Origin: Peribacillus simplex NBRC 15720 = DSM 1321
GTDB taxonomy: Bacteria > Bacillota > Bacilli > Bacillales > DSM-1321
Length of the DNA stretch: 64,000 nucleotides
Assembly (NCBI RefSeq): GCF_002243645.1
Contig: NZ_CP017704.1
Coordinates: 3,180,001-3,244,000 of the forward strand
Direction of reading: 5' to 3'
The notes beneath the pieces are model-generated. The model searched no databases, was not told where the DNA came from, and saw only the letters and a program-made list of their open reading frames with translations. This document shows, in pieces, positions 8,248-17,029 of the stretch. Made by a program: the position numbers and the translations under genes. Each line of letters starts with the position of its first letter. The stretch's first letter is position 1.

Positions 8248-9453
8248 ATGAAAAGCGTCCTGATGATCGTGCAAAACTTTTATCCGGAAATCGGAAGTGC
8301 GGGAAATAGAATGAAAAATATATATCTCCATTTGAAAAGAAACGGATTTGAAGTAACGGTCATCACATTGAAGCCGAGTTATCCTAATCAAAGTTTATAT
8401 CAAGATACAAAGTTTTGGGATGAAGACAGCATTGAAGAAGATGTCATCAGGATTAAACCGGACAAAGTGAAGAGGTATACAAGCAATATGGGGAAGCGGT
8501 TGCTTCATTATCTTGAAGCGATGTGGCTTTTCATTTATACAATCATCCGTCTCGAAAAAAAATATGATTATGTGTTTGCCACGACCCCGCCGATCTTCCC
8601 AACATTGGCAGCGTTGATCGCCAAGAAAAAGATGAAGGCGAAACTCATTACCGATGTCAGGGATTTATGGCCGGAATCGTTGATAGGTGTAGGAGTATTT
8701 ACTAATAAGTGGGTTTTGAAAATCGCTTTCTTCCTGGAAAGGAAGCTATATCGGCATTCAGATTTTATTATCATCAATAGTCCTGGTTTCAGGGATTATA
8801 TCGTTGCAAAGGGAGTCAAGGAAGAGACCATCCAATTCATCCCTAATTCGCTTACTGCGGATGAGCTGACGTTAAGGAATTTGCTTACACCCGTATCGGA
8901 AAAAGTAATCAAGGTCGTTTATGCGGGGAATATCGGACTGGCTCAGGACTTGAGAAAACTGATAGCCGTAGCTGAAAAGCTAAGGGAACATAAACAAATC
9001 GAGTTCTCGATGATTGGATATGGATATCGAATATCCGAAGTGGAGAAGGAGATAAGCTCTAGAGGGCTGACTAATATAAAAATGATTAATGCGATGAATC
9101 GAAGAGTGACTCTTCATGAAGTTTCAACGTCCCATATTGCCTATGTGAGCTTGGTTGAAAAAGAAGTCTTCAATAAGGTTCTGCCTGGTAAAATCATCGA
9201 TTATATGTGTGTCGGAAAACCCATTGTCGGTGATGTGGACGGCAGGGCCAAGAAGATACTCTCAGAGGCGAAATGCGGGTTGGTGGCAGAGAGCAGAAAT
9301 GTTGATGAAATCTGTCAGCATATATTGACCATGGCCTCAGATTCAGCACTTCGTGAAGAACTGGGAGAAAACGGCCATCGGTATGCTAAACAACATTTTC
9401 AATGGTCTAAAAATATTAAAGGTCTCATCAATGTGATGGAAGCGTCAGGCTGA
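8248..9453 (+). CDS. Glycosyltransferase family 4 protein
   Basis: A 401-aa cytosolic or peripheral-membrane GT-B glycosyltransferase. The N-terminal Rossmann part has VQNFYPEIGSAGNRM and DVRDLWPES. The C-terminal part has VVYAGNIGLAQDL, the typical sugar-nucleotide site VSLVEKEVFNKVLPGKIIDYMCVGKPIVG, and a C-terminal helix. This arrangement resembles WcaI/WbuB-type GT4 enzymes. ATG at 8248 has AGAGGTGATAGG upstream. First gene of a three-gene operon with the next GT and wecC. Donor and acceptor unknown; UDP-ManNAcA or UDP-ManNAc are the obvious candidates from context. Confidence 0.87.
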   Translation: MKSVLMIVQNFYPEIGSAGNRMKNIYLHLKRNGFEVTVITLKPSYPNQSLYQDTKFWDEDSIEEDVIRIKPDKVKRYTSNMGKRLLHYLEAMWLFIYTIIRLEKKYDYVFATTPPIFPTLAALIAKKKMKAKLITDVRDLWPESLIGVGVFTNKWVLKIAFFLERKLYRHSDFIIINSPGFRDYIVAKGVKEETIQFIPNSLTADELTLRNLLTPVSEKVIKVVYAGNIGLAQDLRKLIAVAEKLREHKQIEFSMIGYGYRISEVEKEISSRGLTNIKMINAMNRRVTLHEVSTSHIAYVSLVEKEVFNKVLPGKIIDYMCVGKPIVGDVDGRAKKILSEAKCGLVAESRNVDEICQHILTMASDSALREELGENGHRYAKQHFQWSKNIKGLINVMEASG

Positions 9454-9477
9454 AAAAATCCGGAAGTGGAGGACAAC

Positions 9478-10794
9478 ATGGCGAAGAAAGTATGTATGTT
9501 CGTGTGGAATCACTTTACGAACGATGCGAGGGTTCTAAGAGAATGCACAGCACTTACTGAAGCGGGTTATGAAGTCGATTTAATTGCCATTCATAACTGG
9601 AAGATCAAGGATTTGCCCAAAAAGGAGAAGCACCAAAATGGTTTCTCTGTCACTAGGGTGAATAACCGCTGGGAGGCGCTTAATAGGATTCTCAGGGTCG
9701 TAGGTAAATTAAAGAAAAAGAAGTTTGAAATCGTTCTATTGGCCTTATTGGTCTGGAATACGTTGTGGAATTTGAACTTGATCAACGGTTGGTTGGGATC
9801 GGCAATACTGTTCGGTTCCCTTGCGCTCCTTGCGATGGGCACCCTTATCATCACTAAAACGAAGCTGCCGACACTATTAACAAGGAGCTACATTTTTGGT
9901 CAAATGATCTATCATGGCCGGAAAAGGAAATATGATTTTTATCATTCGAATGACTTGAATACGCTCATGCAGGGAGCGATTAGCAGTAAATGGTTGAGAA
10001 GAAAAAAATTGATTTATGACTCGCATGAGGTACAAACGAGTAGAACGGGATATAATAGCCGAATTTACGGGATGATGGAGAAATTCCTATTAATATTCGT
10101 CGATGAAATGATTGCCGAAAACCATACGAGAGCTAAGTATAACGAAGACTTATATGGTCTGTATCCCAAGGTGGTCCATAACTACCCGATTCCAACCAAT
10201 CCTGAGGAAAGTACGGCCGTGAATTTGCATGAGCTGCTCGATTTGCCAGAGAATGAACCGATATTGTTATACCAAGGCGGCGTTCAAATGGGAAGAGGGT
10301 TAGAGCAATTGGTTGATGCTGTACCGATGATCGAGGGCGGGACGGTAGTTTTTATCGGAGATGGAAGGATCAAGGATGAATTAATGAAAAAAGTAAGCGA
10401 CATGAATCTGGAGCATCGTGTGAAGTTCCTGCCGAAGGTTCCGGTCGACGAGCTGCTTCATTATACAAAAAATGCATATTTAGGTTTTCAGATATTGAAT
10501 AATGTCTGCTTTAATCACTACTCCGCATCTTCAAATAAATTGTTTGAATACATGATGAGCGGTGTGCCTGTGGTTGCCTGCAGCTTTCCTGAAATTCAAA
10601 AGGTTGTCGATACGGAAAAAATCGGTGTGTGCGTCGATTCACATGATCCAAAATCAATTGCCGAAGGCGTCAATTACTTATTGAAACATCCTGAAAAAAG
10701 GGCGGAAATGAGCAATAACTGCCTGAAGGCGCGGCAAAAATACAATTGGAAACAAGAGAAGGAAATCTTTATCGAAATCTATCAAACAGCCTAA
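9478..10794 (+). CDS. Glycosyltransferase (GT4-like) with internal membrane segments
   Basis: A ~438-aa GT-B glycosyltransferase. The N-terminus reads VCMFVWNHFTNDARVLREC; residues ~85-125 hold two hydrophobic stretches (IVLLALLVWNTLW and ILFGSLALLAMGTLII) that could anchor it at the membrane. The donor-binding half has LLYQGGVQMGRGLEQL, FIGDG and SNKLFEYMMSGVPVVA. ATG 9478 lies just after GTGGAGG; the GTG at 9466 is part of that site. It starts 24 nt after the previous gene. Confidence 0.85.
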   Translation: MAKKVCMFVWNHFTNDARVLRECTALTEAGYEVDLIAIHNWKIKDLPKKEKHQNGFSVTRVNNRWEALNRILRVVGKLKKKKFEIVLLALLVWNTLWNLNLINGWLGSAILFGSLALLAMGTLIITKTKLPTLLTRSYIFGQMIYHGRKRKYDFYHSNDLNTLMQGAISSKWLRRKKLIYDSHEVQTSRTGYNSRIYGMMEKFLLIFVDEMIAENHTRAKYNEDLYGLYPKVVHNYPIPTNPEESTAVNLHELLDLPENEPILLYQGGVQMGRGLEQLVDAVPMIEGGTVVFIGDGRIKDELMKKVSDMNLEHRVKFLPKVPVDELLHYTKNAYLGFQILNNVCFNHYSASSNKLFEYMMSGVPVVACSFPEIQKVVDTEKIGVCVDSHDPKSIAEGVNYLLKHPEKRAEMSNNCLKARQKYNWKQEKEIFIEIYQTA

Positions 10795-10835
10795 CAAATT
10801 TGAGTGCAGCAGAAAAATAGATAGGAGTGGTTTAT

Positions 10836-12137
10836 ATGAAACTTTGTACAATCGGACTTGGTTATATAGGACTTCCAACATCTTTAATGTTTGCGAAACA
10901 CGGTGTCGATGTTGTCGGCGTGGATATCCATCCTGAGATTATTTCCAATTTGAATAGCGGCAGGCTCCATATCGAAGAACCTGGATTGGATGAGGTATTA
11001 GAAGAAGTGATTACTTCCAATAAGTTCCGAGCTGCGTTAAGCCCGGAACATGCGGATGTTTTCATTATCGCGGTGCCTACTCCAAATAAAAAGGACATGC
11101 ATCAATCCTGTGATTTAACTCATGTCATGGATGCAACCTCCAACATTCTTCCTTTCATCAAAAAAGGGAATGTCATCATTATCGAATCGACGATTGCGCC
11201 AAGAAGCATGGATGATCATATTAGACCGATGATCGAGAGGACGGGCCTTACCATCGGAAAGGACATTTTCCTCGTTCATTGTCCGGAACGTGTTTTACCT
11301 GGAAGGATTCTTGAAGAGTTGGTTCATAATAACCGTATCGTCGGGGGCATCACGGAAACATGCTCATATAAAGGAAGTCTTGTTTACAAAACCTTTGTTC
11401 AGGGGGAGATCATTCAGACGGATGCGAAAACGGCTGAAATGTCCAAACTGATGGAAAACACTTTCAGGGATGTTAATATCGCCCTTGCGAATGAGCTGAC
11501 GAAAGTCTGTTTCGAACTGGACATCAATGTTTTGGATGTCATATCAATGGCAAACAAACACCCTCGAGTCAATATACACCAACCAGGACCAGGAGTTGGC
11601 GGCCATTGTTTAGCGGTCGATCCGTATTTCGTCGTTGCAAAGTCACCAGAGTATGCGAAAATCATTAAATTGGCCCGTGATACCAACGTATCGATGCCTT
11701 ATTATATCGTTAATTGTGTAAGGATGATGCTAGAGGGGATCCGGAAGCCAAAAGTAGCTGTTTTCGGTCTTGCATACAAAGGAAATGTAGATGATATTCG
11801 TGAAAGTCCCGCCATTGATGTCGTCAATATCTTGATGGGGATGGAAAACATGGATGTAGCCTTGCATGACCCGCATGTCCAATCTGGAAAGATGCCAGTC
11901 GTATCAGTTGAAGACGCTGTAAATGATGCAGACTTGATACTTGTCCTGACTGACCATGATGAATTTAAACAGATGGATTATGATAAGCTATCGAATCTCA
12001 TGAGCAATAAATTGATTTTGGATACACGCAATTGCATTGATGCAACTAAAACCGATGTACCGGTGGCCAACCTGGGCAATATATATCAATACAAAACGAT
12101 GTCCATGAAAAAAGCCAGGAATAAAGCGATCATCTAA
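10836..12137 (+). CDS. wecC: UDP-N-acetyl-D-mannosaminuronate dehydrogenase (WecC type)
   Basis: A ~433-aa UDP-sugar 6-dehydrogenase. The Rossmann motif GLGYIGLP is at residues 7-14. The catalytic cysteine is in GPGVGGHCLAVDP (Cys258). A third domain begins near KPKVAVFGLAYKGNVDDIRESP. The HCLAVDP form and the PERVLPGRIL segment fit WecC (UDP-ManNAc to UDP-ManNAcA) better than UDP-glucose dehydrogenase. Pairing with mnaA in the same locus supports this. ATG 10836 has AGGAGTG seven bases upstream. With the two glycosyltransferases it suggests a ManNAcA-containing cell-surface polymer or anchor unit. Confidence 0.87.
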   Translation: MKLCTIGLGYIGLPTSLMFAKHGVDVVGVDIHPEIISNLNSGRLHIEEPGLDEVLEEVITSNKFRAALSPEHADVFIIAVPTPNKKDMHQSCDLTHVMDATSNILPFIKKGNVIIIESTIAPRSMDDHIRPMIERTGLTIGKDIFLVHCPERVLPGRILEELVHNNRIVGGITETCSYKGSLVYKTFVQGEIIQTDAKTAEMSKLMENTFRDVNIALANELTKVCFELDINVLDVISMANKHPRVNIHQPGPGVGGHCLAVDPYFVVAKSPEYAKIIKLARDTNVSMPYYIVNCVRMMLEGIRKPKVAVFGLAYKGNVDDIRESPAIDVVNILMGMENMDVALHDPHVQSGKMPVVSVEDAVNDADLILVLTDHDEFKQMDYDKLSNLMSNKLILDTRNCIDATKTDVPVANLGNIYQYKTMSMKKARNKAII

Positions 12138-12176
12138 AAATTTGGACAGACATAGATAATGGAATAAGGATTAAGG

Positions 12177-12204
12177 GGGCGCTGACCATGACAGCGCCCT
12201 TTTT
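12177..12204 (+). terminator. Intrinsic terminator of the GT-GT-wecC operon
   Basis: Stem GGGCGCTG / CAGCGCCC with loop ACCATGA, followed by TTTTT. Confidence 0.88.
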
Positions 12205-12250
12205 GAATATCATGATCTGACTGGAGGGACGGGCATTAAACCAATGAAGA

Positions 12251-12278
12251 AAAGGACCAAGCAAGAGCTTGGTCCTTT
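12251..12278 (-). repeat. Upstream copy of the pckA terminator hairpin
   Basis: Stem AAAGGACCAAGC / GCTTGGTCCTTT with a four-base loop. The 28-nt sequence is identical to the pckA terminator at 12500-12527. On the minus strand it is followed by a T-tract, so it could act as a second terminator for readthrough. The duplicate pair brackets the GC-rich segment described separately. Confidence 0.8.
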
Positions 12279-12284
12279 CAGAAT

Positions 12285-12425
12285 GTAAAAGCGTTCCAGT
12301 TGGTTTCGGAAATCCGCTCCCTTTCCGCCAAGCCTCCTCGCCGAAAGCATCTAGCGGGGGCTTGGCTAGCCAGTTATTCGGCAGGAGTGTCGCAATTATC
12401 TTCAATCCAATAAGGATTACAGTAA
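12285..12425. repeat. Degenerate copy of a GC-rich Bacillaceae interspersed repeat
   Basis: The segment contains GTTCCAG, TCCGCTCCCTTTCCGC, GCCTCCTCG, GGGGCTTGGCTAGCC, GGCAGGAGTGTCGCA and TTCAATCCAA in order. From memory this is the order of blocks in a common non-coding repeat found in Bacillus intergenic regions. No coding potential. The copy is diverged and probably inactive. It lies between two identical hairpins. Confidence 0.5.
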
Positions 12426-12499
12426 AAAAACCATGTAGGATAACCTAGTCTTGGTTTAAAATCATGTTTCGGGAAGAAACATTTCTTGTCGAAAAACTT

Positions 12500-12527
12500 A
12501 AAGGACCAAGCAAGAGCTTGGTCCTTT
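12500..12527 (-). terminator. Intrinsic terminator of pckA
   Basis: Stem AAAGGACCAAGC / GCTTGGTCCTTT eleven bases past the pckA stop on the minus strand. An identical hairpin lies at 12251-12278. Confidence 0.85.
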
Positions 12528-12537
12528 TGTGTACAAT

Positions 12538-14127
12538 TTATTGAGCTGTCGGTCCGCCAAGTTCTTCGATTTCACTTGGAACACTGCCGAATTTCTTGAA
12601 GTTTGCACGGAATTGAGCGGCGAGGGCTGTTGCTGCTTGTTTATAAGCGGCAGGATCTGCCCAAGTCTTGATTGGTTGAAGCACTTCGTCTGGAACCCCA
12701 GGAACATGAAGAGGAATATCCAAACCGAAGATTTCATCTTTGATCGTTTCGATGTTCGCTAATTCACCTTCAAGTGCCGCTTGTACCATCGCACGAGTGT
12801 AAGCAAGTTTCATACGGCTTCCAGTTCCGTATGCTCCGCCAGTCCATCCAGTGTTGACAAGGTATACCTTTGCATTGTGCTCGTCAATTTTATCACCAAG
12901 CATCTCAGCATAGCGTTGAGCGGGAAGCGGTAAGAAAGGTGAACCGAAGCAAGTGGAGAATGTAGCTTCCGGTGAAGTTACGCCTCTTTCAGTACCAGCC
13001 AATTTACTAGTGTATCCACTTAGGAAATGGAACATTGCCTGTTCTTTCGAAAGCTTGCTGATTGGAGGCAGAACGCCTGAAGCATCAGCTGTTAAGAAAA
13101 TGATTGTATTAGGGTGTCCTGCAATACTTGGGTTCACGATGTTATCGATCGCTTGCATTTGGTAAGCAGCACGAGTGTTTTCAGTCAATGAACTGTCATC
13201 ATAGTTCGCTTCACGTGTATCCGGATCAACAACAACATTTTCCAGTACGGCACCGAAACGGATCGCATCGAAAATTTGTGGTTCTTTTTCACGTGAAAGA
13301 TTAATCGTTTTCGCATAGCAGCCGCCTTCGATGTTGAATACACCGTTAGAAGACCAGCCGTGCTCGTCATCACCAATCAGTTTACGACTAGTGTCTGCGG
13401 ATAAAGTTGTTTTGCCTGTACCGGACAGTCCGAAGAATAAAGCGACGTCCCCTTCACGTCCTACGTTAGCAGAGCAATGCATTGGAAGGATTCCAGCCTC
13501 TGGAAGTAAGTAGTTCATGATCGAGAAGATCGATTTTTTCATTTCTCCTGCATATTCCGTTCCGCCGATCAGGATTGTACGGCGTTCAAATGAAACGATG
13601 ATGAAAGTTTCGGATGAAGTTCCGTCCACTTCTGGGTCTGCTTTGAAGTTAGGTGCAGAAAGGATTGTGAATTCTGCTTCGTGACCTCTTAGTTCCTCTT
13701 CGTTTGGACGGATGAACAAAGTATGGGCGAAAAGGTTATGCCAAGCATATTCATTAACAACACGGATTGGAAGACGTGATGATTCGTCTGCACCAGCGAA
13801 ACCTTTAAAAACAAAGATCTCTTCTTTTGCTTTTAGGTAGTCAACTACTTTATTATATAGTTTATTGAACACATCTTCGGAAATTGGCTGGTTCACTGAA
13901 CCCCAATCAACTTTATCTTTAACTGATGCTTCTTCCACGATATATTTATCCTTAGGTGATCGACCAGTATATTTGCCAGTTTCAGCTTTTACCGCGCCGG
14001 TTGATGTTAAAACGCCTTCACTTCTGCTTAATACTTTTTCGACCAATTGAGGAACTGAAAGTTGAGTTTGCACATTGTTTCCTGTTAATAATTGGTGTAA
14101 CTCATTAGAAACATCTACAGAATTCAT
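12538..14127 (-). CDS. pckA: Phosphoenolpyruvate carboxykinase (ATP)
   Basis: A 529-aa cytosolic enzyme making PEP from oxaloacetate and ATP, the entry step of gluconeogenesis. Visible hallmarks: [11 protein letters not shown], the P-loop [13 protein letters not shown] (about residues 235-248), IGDDEHGWS, and a C-terminal YTRAM segment. The length equals the family norm (527-530 aa). ATG at 14127 is preceded by AAGGAAGG. The promoter carries a CcpN-like operator (see 14170-14198), consistent with glucose repression as in B. subtilis. Confidence 0.97.
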   Translation of the reverse strand: MNSVDVSNELHQLLTGNNVQTQLSVPQLVEKVLSRSEGVLTSTGAVKAETGKYTGRSPKDKYIVEEASVKDKVDWGSVNQPISEDVFNKLYNKVVDYLKAKEEIFVFKGFAGADESSRLPIRVVNEYAWHNLFAHTLFIRPNEEELRGHEAEFTILSAPNFKADPEVDGTSSETFIIVSFERRTILIGGTEYAGEMKKSIFSIMNYLLPEAGILPMHCSANVGREGDVALFFGLSGTGKTTLSADTSRKLIGDDEHGWSSNGVFNIEGGCYAKTINLSREKEPQIFDAIRFGAVLENVVVDPDTREANYDDSSLTENTRAAYQMQAIDNIVNPSIAGHPNTIIFLTADASGVLPPISKLSKEQAMFHFLSGYTSKLAGTERGVTSPEATFSTCFGSPFLPLPAQRYAEMLGDKIDEHNAKVYLVNTGWTGGAYGTGSRMKLAYTRAMVQAALEGELANIETIKDEIFGLDIPLHVPGVPDEVLQPIKTWADPAAYKQAATALAAQFRANFKKFGSVPSEIEELGGPTAQ

Positions 14128-14169
14128 ATATGAGGTACCTTCCTTTGTTTAAGTTTTTAGATTACAATT

Positions 14170-14198
14170 AGTATAACACATTCATTTAATTAGTCTAT
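14170..14198 (-). promoter_or_regulatory. pckA promoter with CcpN-like operator
   Basis: On the minus strand, -10 TATACT (14170-14175) lies 16 bases from a -35-like TAGACT (14192-14197). The 11-mer TGTGTTATACT (14170-14180) overlaps the -10 and matches every position of TRTGHYATAYW, the CcpN consensus as I remember it from B. subtilis gapB/pckA. It also carries an extended -10 (TGT before TATACT). This predicts repression of pckA during glycolytic growth. Confidence 0.6.
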
Positions 14199-14510
14199 AC
14201 TATTTCTTTTAATTTGTGATTATTTTCAGTTGGTCGCGTTAATCATTTTAATCCGGCAGGAACCGAGTCAGGATTATCGCATATACTTTCATGAAGAAAA
14301 TTTTATTTTAATAGGAAGTAAGTAAGCAATACATGTCTATTGGGAAAGTCAGGATGTCGTTCCTTTTCGTATGCTCAATACTTTATTATTAATGGCAATT
14401 TACAACATTTCTATTCGTATTTTGCATTGTAAACCCTTCTAGGACGTTGTATCAACATGTTTTTTTAAATGAACGCCATTCTGAGTGGAAATGTTCTTTT
14501 TAGAAAAGCA
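14199..14510. other. Intergenic stretch between divergent pckA and metK
   Basis: About 310 AT-rich bases upstream of the metK leader promoter. I see no open frame with a ribosome-binding site, no terminator and no repeat here. Confidence 0.6.
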
Positions 14511-14538
14511 TTGACAAATTCCAGCTAGATACGATAAT
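14511..14538 (+). promoter_or_regulatory. Promoter of the metK S-box leader
   Basis: -35 TTGACA (14511-14516) and -10 GATAAT (14533-14538) with a 16-base spacer, placed ~15-20 bases before the first helix of the SAM riboswitch. Confidence 0.7.
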
Positions 14539-14554
14539 ATCTTAAATTGTACGG

Positions 14555-14776
14555 ATTCTCTTATCCCGAGTTGGTGGAGGGACAGGCCCTTTGAAACCCA
14601 GCAACCTGCCATATTGAACTTGACTCCAAGATCGATCGCCGAAAATAAAGCGAAGGTCTTCAAGGAATAGTGGTGATGGTGCTAACCTGAGCAAGGTAAA
14701 AAACCCTTGAACGATAAGAGTGAAAGGATAGAAGACAGAATTTTAAACCTTTCCTCATTTGCCAGGGAAGGTTTTT
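14555..14776 (+). promoter_or_regulatory. SAM-I (S-box) riboswitch with terminator, metK leader
   Basis: Typical S-box core: CTCTTATC (14557-14564) pairs with GATAAGAG (14713-14720) to form P1. In between lie GGTGGAGGGAC, GAAACCCAGCAACC and GGTGCTAACCTGAGCAAGG, all family signatures. The expression platform ends in a hairpin AACCTTTCC / GGGAAGGTT with a T-tract at 14772-14776. High S-adenosylmethionine should stabilise P1 and cause termination before metK. Confidence 0.95.
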
Positions 14777-14886
14777 GTGTTTTTTATAAGTAATTCTGTG
14801 TCTATAGTTGAAACTAATGAGGGAAACGAGTTCCGTAAAAAACAGGCTTATGCCTACAACATACTAACTTCCAAGGAGGAAATATG

Positions 14887-16077
14887 ATGTCAAAGAAACG
14901 TCTATTTACTTCTGAATCTGTTACAGAGGGCCATCCGGACAAAATTTGTGATCAGATTTCAGATTCCATTTTAGATGCTATCCTTGCTAAGGATGCAAAT
15001 GCACGTGTAGCGTGTGAAACTAGTGTAACAACAGGTCTTGTACTTGTTGCCGGTGAAATTACAACGTCCGCTTACGTGGATATTCCGCGTATCGTTCGTG
15101 ATACGATTAAAGGAATTGGCTACACACGTGCGAAATACGGTTTCGATGCTGAAACTTGTGCCGTATTGAGTTCCATTGATGAGCAGTCTGCCGATATCGC
15201 AGCTGGTGTCGATAAAGCATTGGAAGCTCGTGAAGGAAACATGTCAGAGGAAGAAATCGATGCAATCGGTGCAGGGGACCAAGGTCTTATGTTCGGATTT
15301 GCTTGTAATGAAACAGAAGAGCTTATGCCGCTTCCGATTTCATTGGCGCATAAACTTTCATTCCGCTTGGCTCAAGTACGTAAAGATGAAACTCTTCCTT
15401 ACTTACGCCCTGATGGTAAAACACAGGTAACTGTGGAGTATGATGAGAATAACCTTCCTGTACGTGTAGATACGATCGTTATCTCTACACAGCACGATGC
15501 AGAAATTACGCTTGAACAAATTCAAGCCGATCTAAAAGAACATGTGATCAAAGCAGTCGTTCCAGCTGAATTGATCGATGCTGAAACTAAGTACTTCATC
15601 AACCCGACTGGCCGTTTCGTAATTGGCGGACCTCAAGGTGATGCTGGTCTTACTGGACGTAAAATCATCGTTGATACTTACGGCGGATACGCTCGTCACG
15701 GCGGCGGTGCATTCTCTGGTAAGGATGCTACTAAAGTTGACCGTTCTGCTGCATACGCTGCTCGTTACGTTGCGAAAAACATCGTGGCAGCCGGCCTTGC
15801 CGACAAAGCGGAAGTTCAATTGGCATACGCAATCGGTGTGGCAGAGCCTGTATCAATCTCTATTGATACTTTCGGAACTGGTACAGTTAGCGAAGAAGTC
15901 CTTGTTGACTTAGTTCGCGCTAACTTCGACCTTCGTCCAGCTGGAATCATCAAAATGCTTGACCTTCGTCGCCCAATCTACAAACAAACAGCTGCCTACG
16001 GACACTTTGGCCGTACAGATGTCGATCTTCCATGGGAACGCACGGACAAAGCAGAAACATTAAAAGCACAAGCGTAA
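14887..16077 (+). CDS. metK: S-adenosylmethionine synthetase
   Basis: A 396-aa cytosolic enzyme making SAM from methionine and ATP. Hallmarks: [17 protein letters not shown] at the N-terminus, the hexapeptide GAGDQG and the loop GGGAFSGKD. Of two adjacent ATGs (14884, 14887) I prefer 14887, seven bases after AAGGAGG, which gives the MSK start seen in relatives. It is directly controlled by the S-box leader. The codon choice looks highly expressed. Confidence 0.97.
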   Translation: MSKKRLFTSESVTEGHPDKICDQISDSILDAILAKDANARVACETSVTTGLVLVAGEITTSAYVDIPRIVRDTIKGIGYTRAKYGFDAETCAVLSSIDEQSADIAAGVDKALEAREGNMSEEEIDAIGAGDQGLMFGFACNETEELMPLPISLAHKLSFRLAQVRKDETLPYLRPDGKTQVTVEYDENNLPVRVDTIVISTQHDAEITLEQIQADLKEHVIKAVVPAELIDAETKYFINPTGRFVIGGPQGDAGLTGRKIIVDTYGGYARHGGGAFSGKDATKVDRSAAYAARYVAKNIVAAGLADKAEVQLAYAIGVAEPVSISIDTFGTGTVSEEVLVDLVRANFDLRPAGIIKMLDLRRPIYKQTAAYGHFGRTDVDLPWERTDKAETLKAQA

Positions 16078-16082
16078 TCCAT

Positions 16083-16119
16083 AAAAAAAGGTGTCCCGCA
16101 ATAGCGGGGCACCTTTTTT
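16083..16119 (+). terminator. Intrinsic terminator of metK
   Basis: Stem AAAAAAGGTGTCCCGC / GCGGGGCACCTTTTTT with a four-base loop, directly after the stop codon. Confidence 0.92.
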
Positions 16120-16186
16120 ATGGATTAATTTTGCCGTCAGCGGGAATAATTCAAGAAATCCCAAAGAAATTCAAATTACGTGCAAT

Positions 16187-16312
16187 ACTCGTGAGTTAGG
16201 GGCGATTACAAGTTTGTTTGGGTCAACTACTAATGAGTTTGGAACTTTTACTCATGAGTTTGAGTACAATACTCGTAACTTTCAGTCAATTGCTCGTGAG
16301 TTACTTTATTCG
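16187..16312. repeat. Tandem array of six 21-nt repeats (ACTCGTGAGT family)
   Basis: Six units start at 16187, 16208, 16229, 16250, 16271 and 16292, exactly 21 nt apart. Each begins with a version of ACTCGTGAGTTT. This is the reverse complement of the repeat near 40827 and at 264. The last unit runs through the stop codon of ytoA, so the array reaches into a gene end. There are no unique spacers, so it is not CRISPR. Confidence 0.9.
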
Positions 16313-16822
16313 TTCCGCCGTTTTATAGTATTGTCCTTTTTCGGCGTATTCGCGTACGATGCGTTCCATATCCTGGCGATCTTCTTCGTTGATTTCGCGA
16401 ATGACTTTAGCTGGGCGCCCGAATGCCAACATGTTCGGTGGAATGACTTTACCTTGGGGAACGAGACTGCCGGCACCGATGAAGGCCCCTTCGCCGATTT
16501 CGGCTTCATCAAGTACAATCGATCCCATGCCGATCAAAGCTCCTTTACGGATTTTACAGCTATGTAAAATGACCTGGTGGCCAATGGTTACTTCATCCTC
16601 GATGATCAATGGATTATTTGGGCTTTGGTGCAGGACGCTGTTATCCTGTATACTGACTTTTTTCCCGATGATGGTTGGGGATACATCACCGCGAATGACG
16701 GAATTGAACCAAATTGATGTTTCGTCGCCAATTTTGACATCACCAGTCACGACAGCATTTTCAGCAATATAAGCGCTTTCAGCAATTTCAGGTTCTTTGC
16801 CTTTATACGGATAAATAATCAT
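16301..16822 (-). CDS. ytoA: YtoA, gamma-carbonic-anhydrase-like hexapeptide protein
   Basis: A 173-aa left-handed beta-helix protein. Hexapeptide turns run from about residue 15 to 140 (ENAVVTGDVKIG, IGKKVSIQDNSVLH, IGHQVILHSCKI, IGMGSIVL). The histidines in VLHQS and HQVILHS match zinc ligands of gamma-class carbonic anhydrase homologues; real activity is unproven for YtoA. ATG 16822 has AAGGAA upstream; a TTG two codons earlier is an alternative. The stop codon lies within the last 21-nt repeat unit. Confidence 0.88.
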   Translation of the reverse strand: MIIYPYKGKEPEIAESAYIAENAVVTGDVKIGDETSIWFNSVIRGDVSPTIIGKKVSIQDNSVLHQSPNNPLIIEDEVTIGHQVILHSCKIRKGALIGMGSIVLDEAEIGEGAFIGAGSLVPQGKVIPPNMLAFGRPAKVIREINEEDRQDMERIVREYAEKGQYYKTAERIK

Positions 16823-17029
16823 TTTCAATCATTTCCTTTCCGAAGTGAATGTTTTTATGTATTATTTTAATATACCGTATGCAAATACACTTGGCTATTT
16901 ATAATAGCAATGTACAACTTGTTAGATTTCTTTTTTGTCGAAAATCACGAATATGGTTATAATTTATATATATTATTTTAACTATCATGGATCGTACACA
17001 ACAAGTGAAAAGTGAAAGGGGGATTTCGA

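Noticed and set aside
16091..16567. 158-codon plus-strand frame downstream of metK
   Set aside because: It starts within the metK terminator, crosses the repeat array and runs antisense through ytoA. No ribosome-binding site.
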